Source: Puia dinghuensis
GTDB taxonomy: Bacteria; Bacteroidota; Bacteroidia; Chitinophagales; Chitinophagaceae
Reading direction: 5' to 3'
Assembly (NCBI RefSeq): GCF_014642875.1
Contig: NZ_BMJC01000001.1
Span: 1,841,335-1,905,334 of the forward strand
Length of the DNA stretch: 64,000 nt
This document shows positions 1-10,461 of the stretch, in pieces. Position numbers and translations under genes: made by a program. The notes under the pieces are model-generated. The model ran no database searches and had not been told where the DNA came from. It saw nothing but the letters and a program-made list of their open reading frames with translations. The stretch's first letter is position 1, and each line of letters starts with the position of its first letter.

Positions 1-17
1 AACACTGGACATATCGT

Positions 18-1622
18 CTATTTTATAATCCTTTTTTGTCCTTTATTTCTTAATACCATAAAGGGAGGCCCTTTCTTAAAATCCACTCCCGACTTCGTTG
101 CGGGCGCAAAAAAGGAAAAATTCCCAAGCACAATATCCGGCCTGCCATCACCGTCCAGGTCACCGGTATCCATAACCAGCCATTTTCCTTGTTGCGTTTC
201 CGGTAGCCCGTAGGGTTGAAAGTCAAACCCTCCCAGATTCTCAAGATAAACAAATCCTTCCTCAGGCTGATTTTTGTAGTCTGCAAAAAAAGAAATGGCG
301 GCGATATCCAGGTCGCCATCCCCATCGAAATCCCTCGCCATAGCCCTATAACAACCGTTGATAGGAAAAAAATAACGCTGTTTGAAATGAAAATGACCGT
401 CATTCAAAAAGATATACAATCCGTGGTACGGTTTCAGCACAGGGGAAAAGTCGGAATTATCCCCGCAAGTATATAAGATATCCGGCTGCCCATCATTGTT
501 AAAGTCGGCAAGCTCGAAATAAGAAGAACCATAAATGGGTGGAAACTGTAGCACCCGCTCCTCGGTAAATACACCCTTACCCTGGTTGGTGAAAAGAAAG
601 ATCCCTTCATCCCCTTGCGCAAAAAGCGCCAGAATATCCGGCAACCCGTCATGGTTAAAATCGTCGATATAGGCGCGGATGGCGCCCGGTAAAGCCCTGA
701 TGACATGCCGCTCAAATCGCTGATTCCCTTTGTTCTCCAGCCAGGATAAGGCGCCTGTCAGATTGCCGAATTCACAAACCAGGTAATCCTGCAGGCCATC
801 CCCATTCAAATCGCCCGCAGCCAGCTGAACGGGACGGGCCAGATGGTTGAAAATTGCCTGGCTATCCAGCCGCACCTTGCAGCTCGTACCGCTATCGCCC
901 CCGTTGCTAAACCCCAATGACTGCAATTTTCCAAATTTGCCGTTGTTTGGATTTAACATCCCGATATTGCAGGCCGTCCAACCGTTTGTCTCTCTGATCA
1001 TATCCACGATCGCACCGTCTTCGTGAAAGGAATCGGTGGGATGTAAGGCCGGGGAATAGCGGACCAGGTCCCGGTAACGCACATCATAAACATATAGCCC
1101 CCGGCAGGAAGCGGTAGTGTCGATCCGCACCAGCGTGGTGGCAGGCTGGTCGTAATACCTTGGCGGCGTTACCACCTGGAAAAGCGACAACCCGTTCCGG
1201 ATGGGTCTTGGCCGCGACTGGCCCGGCAGGGAATCCGGTGAGGTAGCACTATAATAATCCAGGATATGTTGCCACTCCTCCGAAGTAAGCAATGGCGCTG
1301 AAGGGTAAAAATCCTTTTTCACATTCGAGTCCCGCCGGCTGGAAGGATACTGCTCAAAATTGTGGTTGAAGATCCCCAGCCGGGGCCCCATGGCCGGCAA
1401 TATACCTTTTTCCCAACTCTTGCTGTCCGCCAGGGAAGGGTCCGGAAAAAGATGACAGGATTGGCAGTACACTTTGGCCAATCTTTCCCCCTCACGGATA
1501 CTCGCCACCGAAACGGCTGCGTGAGACCGGTTCCGATGGTATTGCTCGCAGGCCGTTAAAAAACCCAGGAAAATAAAAAAAATGACCCATGATCCGACCT
1601 TATAATGCATTCCGTATCTCAT
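18..1622 (-). CDS. Lipoprotein with N-terminal c-type heme motif and FG-GAP/VCBS repeats
   Basis: 534 aa. A hydrophobic N-terminus ends in a lipobox with Cys25, so an envelope lipoprotein is expected. A single CxxCH heme-attachment motif (C53, C56, H57) sits in a short cytochrome-like segment. It is followed by at least five FG-GAP/VCBS-type calcium-binding repeats of the DxNxDGxxD kind (DLNGDGLQD, DFNHDGLPD, DFNNDGQPD, DFDGDGDLD, DLDGDGRPD), which normally fold as a beta-propeller. The start is supported by a 4-base ATGA overlap with the upstream VCBS gene, so the two are translationally coupled. It is the last visible gene of the SusC-SusD-VCBS operon. The family is usually annotated as VCBS repeat-containing protein; the function is unknown, and a surface redox or binding role is inference. 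Confidence 0.85.
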   Translation of the reverse strand: MRYGMHYKVGSWVIFFIFLGFLTACEQYHRNRSHAAVSVASIREGERLAKVYCQSCHLFPDPSLADSKSWEKGILPAMGPRLGIFNHNFEQYPSSRRDSNVKKDFYPSAPLLTSEEWQHILDYYSATSPDSLPGQSRPRPIRNGLSLFQVVTPPRYYDQPATTLVRIDTTASCRGLYVYDVRYRDLVRYSPALHPTDSFHEDGAIVDMIRETNGWTACNIGMLNPNNGKFGKLQSLGFSNGGDSGTSCKVRLDSQAIFNHLARPVQLAAGDLNGDGLQDYLVCEFGNLTGALSWLENKGNQRFERHVIRALPGAIRAYIDDFNHDGLPDILALFAQGDEGIFLFTNQGKGVFTEERVLQFPPIYGSSYFELADFNNDGQPDILYTCGDNSDFSPVLKPYHGLYIFLNDGHFHFKQRYFFPINGCYRAMARDFDGDGDLDIAAISFFADYKNQPEEGFVYLENLGGFDFQPYGLPETQQGKWLVMDTGDLDGDGRPDIVLGNFSFFAPATKSGVDFKKGPPFMVLRNKGQKRIIK

Positions 1623-4600
1623 TTAACTCTTCTCCTGCGTCCCATCCTGTCCTCTATTTGCAAGGAAACAACAGGCCCCGTCAGGTTTAGGAATCTTCCT
1701 GATTGTGAAAGGAACGACGATCCATAAGAAAATTCCTCCTTACGGGTCCTTCCATCCCGGTAGCCGATCAAGGCGCTTACATCATCCGGTCGCAGGGGCA
1801 CACAAAGTACGTTTCTTTTTAATTCCAATACCTTCAACGGCCCCTTATTCTGGCTGGAAACCAGTAAACAATTCCCACGCGCGCCTCGCAGCTTGACCAG
1901 GCTCTTTTGATCTCCCGGCAGGTATACTCCACTCTGCAAAATAGACAAAGGAGTAAATCCCCCCTTGCCATCCCCCTTCAGATAAAGGCCGTTAAAAGCA
2001 TCGTACCTACCCGTACCCGGCTCCGTTCCAAAATCGTTGCCGGCCATCACCAGGTCCAGATTACCATCCCCGTCGAAATCTTCAGCCACCATGCCGTTGA
2101 TCACCGACAGCTGCGCCTGCACAGGTAAAGGATTCAAACTGAATTTACCGTTTCCCTCGTTCCTCAAAAAGCAGCTCTTGAAATTATTGGCCTTGAGGAT
2201 AAGGGCCCCTGCCCGCTCCTCAGGACTAAGCACCTGATCCATCGTTGCAGTGGCAAAGGATTTATAATCCGGAAATTTTTTTCGCAGCGTATTCATCTGC
2301 CTGATCAGGTCGTCCCGGGTTTGAGCCGGAAACTCCTTTTTGTTTCCTTCCCGGTCAGGCAGATAAAGCGATACAAGCATATCGTAGACCCCATTGCTGT
2401 CAAAGTCTTTTCCGTATATCCGTACGGGATAGCGGTCGCTGGCCCTGTAGTAGGAGTTCAAACCAAGGTTGCCGACGACATAATCGATATCGCCGTCATT
2501 GTCGAAGTCTCCCGCAACAATACTGTTCCACCACCCTACCTCATTACCCGTTCCTGTCGAAGAAGTGATATTCTTGAATATCCCCTTATCGTTCTTTAGA
2601 AACGTCACCGGCATCCATTCACCTGCGAGGATCAGGTCCGGCCACCCATCATTGTCGAAATCGGTCCACTGAGCATCACAGACCATGCCTATATTCACCA
2701 GGTCCTTCGCCACAGTTGCCGTAACATCCGTGAAATGAACCTGCCCGCCTTTTGAATCATTCCGGTAAATAAAGCTGGACACCGGCTGAGGATAATGCCA
2801 GGGATCCACCCGGCCGGATATGAAAAGGTCGAGATCCCCATCATGATCATAGTCGGCCGCGCGGACACAAAACTTACTGGTAAGATTATGAGGAAGCGCT
2901 CCCGGAGCCAAAGTAAAATTGCCCTTGCCGTCATTCAGGTATAGCCGGTCTTCATAGGCTTCATCATTCGGGCTATATTCGTTTCCTCCGCCGGCAATAA
3001 AAAGGTCCTGGTCGCCATCACCATCCGCATCAAATAAAAGCACCCCAAGGTCGTCGCCCTTTTTACCGGTCAAAACGCTGTCTGGCAACAGGGCTTTTTG
3101 TAGAAAACTTCCGTCCCGGCCCTGAATGAATAATTCAGCGCTATGAAAAGCAGCCCCGCCCACCACCATGTCATCGAGTCCGTCCCCATTGATATCGCCT
3201 ACTGCTACTGCCGGGCCATATTGGGATAATTTGTGGGGCAACAGCTTCTGTACATTGAAATCGATATAATCCCTTTGCACCTGCGTATAATGAATATTCA
3301 CCGAATCCGTCACATCCCTGAAAAGGGAAGAGGCAGCTACACTGTCGCGGGAAAAAGAATAGTCCAGCCCGGCATTGCGGATATCCACCTTCAGCACCTG
3401 GTCGGCAACTACATGCCTCAATACCTGCATCTTACCGGTCGGCCACTTGACGATAACCGAATCCACTGACTCGACCCCGCCTAAACCGAAATGCACAGCC
3501 CCCTGCACGGATGAAAGATAGCCCCGGTAGGCAGTATTTTCACAAACCTGCTGATTCCCGTCATAGTGCAGCTCTATCCAGGCGCCCTGGCCACTCCCAT
3601 TTTTTTTATCCCCGGCGAGTTGTATCTGCAGATAGTGATGGGCTTTAGAATCGGACTCCCGCAGCGTATTTCGAAACACCATCGCTTCGTCATTTATATT
3701 ATTGACCACGAGATCCAGGTCCCCGTCGCCATCCAGGTCAGCATAAGCAGCGCCATTCGAAAAGGCGGTGGTCATGAACCCCCAGTCCCGCGAAACGTCC
3801 GAAAAATGGAGATCGCCATTATTCCGGAAAGCATATTTGTGCAGCTTCACCTCCGGAATTTGTTTAAGCAATTCCTTTTTGGAGACAAGATTATAAGCCT
3901 TATCCCGGAATGCCAGAAAATCGTGATCCGTAACATCCTTGGGAAAGCCGTTCGTGATAATGATATCCCGATACCCGTCATTATCGAAATCAGCCACCAG
4001 CGGCGTCCAGCTCCAATCCGTTTCGGCTATGCCCGCATAAAATCCTATTTCGCTGAAGATGGGCGGCCCGATGGAGTCATTCCTCCCTACCCGCGGGCCT
4101 TGGTTCAGCTGCAGGGAATTCCTTACATATTGATAATTATATCCGAAATGATCGTTATTCAAATAATTCTGATAGTTGTTGGAACCCATCATCATCTTCT
4201 TGCGGAAATTGTCTTCCGGGTTCATATCCAGGGTAACAACATCGGCCAGGCCGTCATTATTGATGTCCGTGATGTCGTTCCCCATCGCGTTCGCAGAGGT
4301 ATGTTTGAAATAGGTCGAGAGCTGCTCCGAAAAGGTCCCATCATGGTTGTTGATATACAAAAGGTCGTTGGAAAGATAGTCGTTGCTTACATAAATATCC
4401 TTCCACCCGTCCTTGTTGATATCGGCAATAGTAACCGCGTGCGCATATCCCTCGACAGTCGTCCCGGCCTGCCGGGTAACATTGACGAAAACCGGGTGCT
4501 TCAGAGAATCGTTCCAATCATTTCGGTACAACCTGCCTGTGCTGGGGTGCGATCCGTCCTTCTTGATGGCCCGGTAGTGATTCGGATAGTCACCGTCGAT

Positions 4601-5203
4601 AATTTCATTGTCGGCTATATAAACATCCAGGTCGCCATCATTATCATAGTCGAAAAAAGCAGCCTGCGTAGAATAGCCTGAGTCAGCCAGACCATATTCC
4701 CGCGCCATCTCCTTGAAATGGGGCACACCATCACTGTCAACGCCCTGGTTGATATATAAAAGATTCTCCCGCTGCCTGGCATCCGGCTTGATCGTTGCAC
4801 AGACATAGATATCCAAAAGCCCATCGTTGTTTATATCGACTACGGCCACCCCCCTGCACCACTTGCCGCCGCCATCTACCCCCGCCTTGGCTGTAACGTC
4901 CTCAAAGTGAAAATCCCCCTTGTTCAGGTACAATTTATTAGCCACCTGGTTTCCCGTAAAATAGAGGTCCAGCTTCCCGTCATTGTTAAAATCTCCGATC
5001 CCCACCCCTCCTCCATTGTATATGTTGGAAACATCCATCACATTGACCGAGTCCGACTCCGTGATCCTGTTGTTGAAGTGAACACCCGAGTAACTCGATG
5101 GAACCATCTCGAACAAGGTCTTCTTATTGCCACAGGAAGTGATAAACACTCCGGAGAAGATCAGCAAAAGACACCCAAAATAAAATCGCCTCCTATACAC
5201 CAT
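1619..5203 (-). CDS. CRTAC1-like lipoprotein with FG-GAP/VCBS repeats and ASPIC/UnbV domain
   Basis: 1194 aa. Signal peptide with lipobox Cys24. Two blocks of FG-GAP/VCBS repeats (for example DFNNDGKLD, DINNDGLLD, DYDNDGDLD, DINGDGLDD) flank a central ASPIC/UnbV domain around residues 540-620, recognised by its GY-SS, FGLG and VKWPTG signature. This architecture is common beside SusC/SusD genes in Bacteroidota and is predicted to be exposed on the outer membrane. It lies 80 bases after the susD-like gene, separated by a strong hairpin that could attenuate transcription, and overlaps the next gene by ATGA. Substrate unknown; a glycan or protein-binding role is inferred from family context only. 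Confidence 0.88.
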   Translation of the reverse strand: MVYRRRFYFGCLLLIFSGVFITSCGNKKTLFEMVPSSYSGVHFNNRITESDSVNVMDVSNIYNGGGVGIGDFNNDGKLDLYFTGNQVANKLYLNKGDFHFEDVTAKAGVDGGGKWCRGVAVVDINNDGLLDIYVCATIKPDARQRENLLYINQGVDSDGVPHFKEMAREYGLADSGYSTQAAFFDYDNDGDLDVYIADNEIIDGDYPNHYRAIKKDGSHPSTGRLYRNDWNDSLKHPVFVNVTRQAGTTVEGYAHAVTIADINKDGWKDIYVSNDYLSNDLLYINNHDGTFSEQLSTYFKHTSANAMGNDITDINNDGLADVVTLDMNPEDNFRKKMMMGSNNYQNYLNNDHFGYNYQYVRNSLQLNQGPRVGRNDSIGPPIFSEIGFYAGIAETDWSWTPLVADFDNDGYRDIIITNGFPKDVTDHDFLAFRDKAYNLVSKKELLKQIPEVKLHKYAFRNNGDLHFSDVSRDWGFMTTAFSNGAAYADLDGDGDLDLVVNNINDEAMVFRNTLRESDSKAHHYLQIQLAGDKKNGSGQGAWIELHYDGNQQVCENTAYRGYLSSVQGAVHFGLGGVESVDSVIVKWPTGKMQVLRHVVADQVLKVDIRNAGLDYSFSRDSVAASSLFRDVTDSVNIHYTQVQRDYIDFNVQKLLPHKLSQYGPAVAVGDINGDGLDDMVVGGAAFHSAELFIQGRDGSFLQKALLPDSVLTGKKGDDLGVLLFDADGDGDQDLFIAGGGNEYSPNDEAYEDRLYLNDGKGNFTLAPGALPHNLTSKFCVRAADYDHDGDLDLFISGRVDPWHYPQPVSSFIYRNDSKGGQVHFTDVTATVAKDLVNIGMVCDAQWTDFDNDGWPDLILAGEWMPVTFLKNDKGIFKNITSSTGTGNEVGWWNSIVAGDFDNDGDIDYVVGNLGLNSYYRASDRYPVRIYGKDFDSNGVYDMLVSLYLPDREGNKKEFPAQTRDDLIRQMNTLRKKFPDYKSFATATMDQVLSPEERAGALILKANNFKSCFLRNEGNGKFSLNPLPVQAQLSVINGMVAEDFDGDGNLDLVMAGNDFGTEPGTGRYDAFNGLYLKGDGKGGFTPLSILQSGVYLPGDQKSLVKLRGARGNCLLVSSQNKGPLKVLELKRNVLCVPLRPDDVSALIGYRDGRTRKEEFSYGSSFLSQSGRFLNLTGPVVSLQIEDRMGRRRRVK

Positions 5204-5225
5204 GAAAGTCTATTTCACACAATTT

Positions 5226-5264
5226 AAAAAAAAAGGAGGCAGAGTAATTCAAAACTCTGCCTCC
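5226..5264 (-). terminator. Rho-independent terminator or attenuator after the SusCD pair
   Basis: Perfect 11-bp inverted repeat (5235-5245 with 5254-5264, loop of 8) directly followed, on the minus strand, by a run of nine T. It lies between the susD-like stop and the VCBS gene start. It would end or reduce transcription before the two VCBS genes, a common way to make SusCD more abundant than downstream genes. Confidence 0.85.
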
Positions 5265-5283
5265 GCTTCAACAAGTTTGTTCA

Positions 5284-7083
5284 TTAATAACCCGGGTTCT
5301 GCGTCAACGTCGGTTTACCGCCGATCGTGCTGACATCGATCTCCGATTGGGGGATGGCAAAAACTTCATCCTTACCCTTCTTAAAGCTGGCTCCGGTCAA
5401 CAGGCTATACCCGGACCCTACTTCATGGGCAACATAAGCATTTAATTCAACATCAGCAGTACCATACCGGACGAGGTCGAAGAACCGGTGTCCCTCCATC
5501 GCCAGCTCCAGTTTGCGCTCAAACCGTACAAGGGTGCGGGCAGTAGCCTGACCCTGACCCGAAAAATAGCTGGCCGGATAGGGCTTGATGAAATAGTTGG
5601 CTGCCGGTGTAGTGGTGAAACCGCCCTGGGGATTGGTCGGATCCGTATAAGTATGCACGAAACCGGCAGGATTGGCTGCCCTGTTCCGGACCATGTTCAC
5701 ATAGTTCTCGGCATTGTCCAGGCTGCCTACCTCCACCTCTGCTTCGGCCGCCCACAGCAATACATCGGCATAGCGGATCAAGTTGACATTCAATGCAGTA
5801 TATCCTGCTGTCCAAGAAGATTTGTCGGTTAGCGTCCCGATCTGGCTCGCATAAGGAGCATTTTTGATCGGTGTATACGGCCCGGCACTCGCCTGGTTGC
5901 GGACATAAAGGAATCCGGGATTGACCCCCCAGTCGAGGAAGGGAATCCCCCTCCTGCCCACCGTCCAGTCCAGCCGGGGATCCAGCGTAATGACCCCATC
6001 CGGTGTGAAGGGGTCGGTCGATTTCAAACCTTCGTCGTTCTTCAGATCCGTATTGTTAAAAGTAGTGGGCATCGGCAACCCCGTAACAGCATCGGTCTTG
6101 TACGAATTGGCGAGGCTGTAAGACGGCTGGTAAAATCCGCAGCAGCTCACCGGTGCAGCCGGATCATAAGAGAAATTCAACACGTCCCCTGCATTCGCAT
6201 TAGCCGCTCCGGATCCATCGTTCACCGAATTCTGAACCGCAAAAACCGACTCCATGTTGTTTTTCGTAGCAGCATTGAAGTTATCGTTGAACTTGGCCAT
6301 CAGCCCGTATTTCAATCCGTTGGGAGTCTCGCCGTTAGCGATCAGATCATTCAGCAACGGAAGCGCCTGGGCGTATTTATGCTCGAACATGTAGGCCTTG
6401 GCAAGGAATGCCTCCGCCGCATATTTGTTGGCGCGGCCGGGCGCCTTTCCGAGAGCCGTCGCCCCCAGGTTGGTGAATGCATACTGAAAATCCGCTTCGA
6501 TCTTCGGCCATGCATCGACGTTATTTGGCACCCGCCAGTTATTATTCTGGTAGGTAATCGACTCATCCACAAAAGGTATATTACCATAGATCTTCTTCAA
6601 CTCGAAATGATAGTGCCCCCGAAGAAACCGCGCTTCGCCGGAGATCTGCATAGTATCCGCGGGAGTCAGATCCTTTGCTAGTCTCATGATCCGTATTGCT
6701 TCGTTGGCGCGCTGAATGCCGTCGTAACAGGTCTGCCATTTGGCAAGATTGTAACTGTTGGTAGAACTTTCGCTCCAGGTCATTAAGGACACGATATCGG
6801 GCTGATCACCAGGGTCAGACCCCTTGTGGGCATCATCTGCACAGACTCCACCCCAAACCCAGTTATCCGCCGCGGCATCCCAGGAACCACCGATACCCCC
6901 CTGGCCGTCCAGCAGGGAATAAGCCCCGATCAACAATCCTTCGACCCCCGCCTTGTTGGCCATCGTAACTGGCTGATAAGTACCGATCGGCGGCTTGTTG
7001 AGAAATCCCTTCCCGCAGGCATAGAGCACCACAGCCAGGATCAGGCTGGTAAGAATGTATATATTATATTTTACTCGTTTCAT
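5284..7083 (-). CDS. SusD/RagB family nutrient-binding outer membrane lipoprotein
   Basis: 599 aa. Lipobox at Cys23 (LYAC). It shows the SusD_RagB pattern: an N-terminal TPR-like region with the GxYxLL start (AYSLLDGQGG), RFLRGHYHFEL near residue 155, and a C-terminal FERKLELAMEGHRFFDLVRYG signature near residue 530. SusD proteins cap the SusC barrel and bind the imported oligosaccharide or other nutrient. It follows its SusC partner on the same strand with a 39-base gap, so the two form one transcript. The substrate cannot be read from sequence; no glycoside hydrolase lies in the cluster. Confidence 0.95.
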   Translation of the reverse strand: MKRVKYNIYILTSLILAVVLYACGKGFLNKPPIGTYQPVTMANKAGVEGLLIGAYSLLDGQGGIGGSWDAAADNWVWGGVCADDAHKGSDPGDQPDIVSLMTWSESSTNSYNLAKWQTCYDGIQRANEAIRIMRLAKDLTPADTMQISGEARFLRGHYHFELKKIYGNIPFVDESITYQNNNWRVPNNVDAWPKIEADFQYAFTNLGATALGKAPGRANKYAAEAFLAKAYMFEHKYAQALPLLNDLIANGETPNGLKYGLMAKFNDNFNAATKNNMESVFAVQNSVNDGSGAANANAGDVLNFSYDPAAPVSCCGFYQPSYSLANSYKTDAVTGLPMPTTFNNTDLKNDEGLKSTDPFTPDGVITLDPRLDWTVGRRGIPFLDWGVNPGFLYVRNQASAGPYTPIKNAPYASQIGTLTDKSSWTAGYTALNVNLIRYADVLLWAAEAEVEVGSLDNAENYVNMVRNRAANPAGFVHTYTDPTNPQGGFTTTPAANYFIKPYPASYFSGQGQATARTLVRFERKLELAMEGHRFFDLVRYGTADVELNAYVAHEVGSGYSLLTGASFKKGKDEVFAIPQSEIDVSTIGGKPTLTQNPGY

Positions 7084-7122
7084 ACTATTATTATTTTTAG
7101 ATTTTCCTTAGCTATGGATTGG

Positions 7123-10100
7123 TTAAAAGGTTAAGCTGACACCGACGAGATATTGTCTCTGATTATTCGGATAGTTGCCGAAATCGATACCGAACGCATT
7201 CGTATTGCCGGAAATTTCCGGATCCAGGCCAGTGTATTTCGTGATCGTAAAGATATTGCTTGCCTGTACATAAAACCGAAATCGGTCAACGCTCACCTTC
7301 CTAAGGAGGTCAGCCGGCAACGTGTACCCCACGATGAGCGACCGGCATTTAAAGAAGGAAGCGCTTTCCTTATAGAAGGAATTCGGAACGGTATTGGTGC
7401 TGAAGGTAGACGCATTTTCCAGTATCGGCGCCTTGGGACTCAGATTAGTGGGAGTCCACGAATTATAGAGAAGGTTCTGGCTCTTGTTTCCCTGGAAGGA
7501 TGCCCAGAAGTCTGTCCAATACCGGGTATAGTTGATCGCATCGTTGCCGTAGCTGCCGTAAAATACGATCGTCGCATCAAAATTCTTGTACGTCGCATTC
7601 AGCGTCAATCCATACGTGAATTTGGGATTGGGATTGCCGAAGAAAGTACGGTCGCTGTCCGTGATCTTACCGTCATGATTCAGGTCGGCGTATTTGAACC
7701 GCCCCGGAGCCGCATCCGCCTGGGTCGGTGATTTAGCTACATCATTGGCGTCCTTGAAATAACCGATCACCTGGTAACCATAGAAGGCGCTGATCGGATG
7801 ACCGACCGCATTCCGCACGAAGTTCCCGATCCGGGTATTACCGGATTCAAAATAGCCGCCTGCACCGGGGATATTCACTACCTCGCTCTTATAGGAAGTA
7901 ACGATCCCCGTGATGTTGAATTTAAAGTCCCGGTTGACGGTGCCGTGGTAGACGGCCGAAAAGTCCAGTCCATTGTTTTTGACGTCACCGATATTGACAT
8001 TGGGTACCGTTGCCCCGCCGACCAGGGCCGAGGTCTGATCCTGGAAAAGAAGCCCGTTGATCTTCTTCTGGTAATATTCGATGCTCAGGTCAAGTTTTTT
8101 GTTAAGCACAACGGCATCGAGGCCAAAATTGGTGAGCTTATCCTCTTCCCACCCCGTGACAAGACTGCCGATCGAGGAATTGTAAAATCCTTGAGCGGTG
8201 CTGTTGCTGGTGCCGTTGATATCATAGTTGGAATTCCCTGGCGTTGAATTGTACTGGGTAAAGGAATTGCTCGGCGGCACGTTTGCATACGATCCCATTT
8301 TACCCCAGCTACCGCGCAATTTGAGGTAATTGATAAAGGTCGCATCCTTCATAAAATTCTCCTCCGAGATCACCCAACCGGCTGAAAAGGCTGGGAAGAC
8401 ACCGTATTGCTTATCGGGTCCAAAGGGCGATGCCCCATCCCGCCTGATCGTGGCGCCAAGCAAATACCGGTCGTTATAGGCATAGTCCACCCTGCCGAAA
8501 TAAGAACTCAGCGTAGCCTGGCGGGCGCCGCTTCCATTGACTTGTCCCGTAGGGGATCCTGCATTCAACACCTGCAGTGAAGGATCATCGGTAAAATAAT
8601 TGATGCGGGTGCCGAATACGTTCCTTCCGTAATAATTGATGGCTTCAGAACCACCCAGCACCTTCAGACTGTGCATACCCCAGGTATTATTATAGGCCAG
8701 CGTATTCGTCCACGTCCACTGGCTGTTGTACCCGCCTCCTTCGAAGAAGCCATTGGAGCCGTTGTTCTCCGCATTCTCATAGGTATGATAAGTATACTGA
8801 TAGCCATAGAAGTTATCGATCGTGCCTCCAAAGCTGGTCCTGATCGTAAAATGCTTCAGGAAATCCACCTCGCCCCATACATTACCAAAAATGTCCCAGT
8901 TATACCCCCTGTTATTGGCGGTTCGCAATTGAACGGCAACCGGGTTGGGCGAATTGCCTAGCTCAGGACCGTTGGAGCCGGCATAATTCCCTTTGATATC
9001 GTATACGGGAATGATGGGTTGCTCGCGGTAGTCGTAATTGATGACGTTCTCGCCGAAATAACCGATCTGTGGATTGCTTTTGAAGAAGATGTAGGCATTT
9101 TCACCGACCCGGATATTCTTCTTGACATTAAAGATAGTATTGATCTTGACGTCATATCTTTTCAGGTAGGTCTCCAGCAAGGTTCCCTGCTGATTGAAAT
9201 AGCCGAGCGAAAAATAATAGGTCGACTTTTCAGACCCGCCGCTCATGGCCAGCGTGTGGCTCTGGATGTCCGCAGGACGGAAGAGCTGCTGGAACCAATT
9301 GGTACCCTGCTTATTGGCCCTGGTGATCTGGTAAATGGGCCCCTTGCTGTAATCGACATTGTATAAAGCGGGGTTGACAGAGGCATCTCCCTCGTGGGCG
9401 CCACCCGGGGTAATATAATCCGGGAGTACGGGGTTAGCTCCCGAACCGTACTGCTGGCTCACCGGAGTCGTGCCGGAATTGATGTCTGCCTTCCACAAGG
9501 CGTTTGCCAACTCCTGCGAATTTAACAGGTGGAATGGGTTGCCTCCAAGCGGCCGCTGGGTCCCGTAATAGGCATCATAGCTGACGGTAGATCTGCCGGC
9601 CTTCCCTCTTTTGGTTGTGATGACGATAACTCCGTTCGAACCGCGCACCCCATAAATAGAAGCCGCTCCTGCGTCCTTCAACACCTGCAGCGATTCGATA
9701 TCATTCGCATTAAGATCATGAAGCCCTCCCGGCACACCATCGATGATGTATAACGGATCGGTACTGCCGAAAGAAGTTACCCCCCGGACAAATACATTGC
9801 TTGGACCACCAGGCGCACCCGAAGTAATGATGGTCACCCCTGCGGCCTGCCCCTGCAACATCTGCTCCGGGCTGCCCGTCACGATCGCCTTCATATCCTT
9901 CACGTTAACGACCGCAACAGAACCGGTAATATCCTTCTTCTTCTGTGCGGAATAACCCGTCACCACGATTTCGTCAAGTGCGGAAGTACTGGTATTCAAG
10001 GTGATGTCCCCAAGACTGGATCGACCCGCTACCGGGAGCTCCAGTTTCTCGAATCCAATTCCCGAAATTACGAGAACACTGTTGTCTTTAGGAACGTTGA

Positions 10101-10296
10101 GGGAGAATTGCCCTTCTGCATCAGTTTGAACGGCTGTCCTGGTGCCTTTCACTGCGACTGTAGCCCCTACCACAGGCTGATTGTCTGTCTTGCCCAGGAT
10201 TCTTCCGGTAACCGGCTTCTGTGCGAAGACATTGGTGATGCTGAAAAGCAAAAGAAAGGACAAAAGCCACCTTAGTGGATTAGTTTTGAATGGCAT
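7123..10296 (-). CDS. SusC/RagA family TonB-linked outer membrane transporter
   Basis: About 1057 aa from the chosen start. Signal peptide (LLSFLLLFSITNVFA), then a carboxypeptidase-regulatory-like beta sandwich (residues about 25-100), a TonB box-like stretch, a plug domain with DEIVVTGY and SLQVLKDAGAASIYGVRGSNG, and a large C-terminal beta barrel. It imports a nutrient through the outer membrane using TonB energy, together with the SusD-like lipoprotein downstream. A start 18 codons upstream (10350) is possible, but MPFKTNPLRW directly precedes a good signal peptide. No anti-sigma/ECF pair is visible next to it, so regulation is unclear. Confidence 0.95.
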   Translation of the reverse strand: MPFKTNPLRWLLSFLLLFSITNVFAQKPVTGRILGKTDNQPVVGATVAVKGTRTAVQTDAEGQFSLNVPKDNSVLVISGIGFEKLELPVAGRSSLGDITLNTSTSALDEIVVTGYSAQKKKDITGSVAVVNVKDMKAIVTGSPEQMLQGQAAGVTIITSGAPGGPSNVFVRGVTSFGSTDPLYIIDGVPGGLHDLNANDIESLQVLKDAGAASIYGVRGSNGVIVITTKRGKAGRSTVSYDAYYGTQRPLGGNPFHLLNSQELANALWKADINSGTTPVSQQYGSGANPVLPDYITPGGAHEGDASVNPALYNVDYSKGPIYQITRANKQGTNWFQQLFRPADIQSHTLAMSGGSEKSTYYFSLGYFNQQGTLLETYLKRYDVKINTIFNVKKNIRVGENAYIFFKSNPQIGYFGENVINYDYREQPIIPVYDIKGNYAGSNGPELGNSPNPVAVQLRTANNRGYNWDIFGNVWGEVDFLKHFTIRTSFGGTIDNFYGYQYTYHTYENAENNGSNGFFEGGGYNSQWTWTNTLAYNNTWGMHSLKVLGGSEAINYYGRNVFGTRINYFTDDPSLQVLNAGSPTGQVNGSGARQATLSSYFGRVDYAYNDRYLLGATIRRDGASPFGPDKQYGVFPAFSAGWVISEENFMKDATFINYLKLRGSWGKMGSYANVPPSNSFTQYNSTPGNSNYDINGTSNSTAQGFYNSSIGSLVTGWEEDKLTNFGLDAVVLNKKLDLSIEYYQKKINGLLFQDQTSALVGGATVPNVNIGDVKNNGLDFSAVYHGTVNRDFKFNITGIVTSYKSEVVNIPGAGGYFESGNTRIGNFVRNAVGHPISAFYGYQVIGYFKDANDVAKSPTQADAAPGRFKYADLNHDGKITDSDRTFFGNPNPKFTYGLTLNATYKNFDATIVFYGSYGNDAINYTRYWTDFWASFQGNKSQNLLYNSWTPTNLSPKAPILENASTFSTNTVPNSFYKESASFFKCRSLIVGYTLPADLLRKVSVDRFRFYVQASNIFTITKYTGLDPEISGNTNAFGIDFGNYPNNQRQYLVGVSLTF

Positions 10297-10461
10297 AAGC
10301 GAGTCGTTTTTCGGTTTTTTGTTAAAATTGAGCCAATATCTAGTGCCCAAATTATTACTAAATGTAATACTATTCCGGTACTATTTTAACAATTCTTTGT
10401 AATTTTTCAACCATTTTGCCATTTGTTAAAAATGATTCATATTTAGTGCTAGTTTTCCAGG

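Noticed and set aside
3566-4681. A 371-aa plus-strand open frame
   Set aside because: It is antisense to the large VCBS gene, whose repeats are unmistakable; the plus-strand reading is Ile/Val-rich low-complexity as expected for the reverse of Asp/Asn/Gly repeats.
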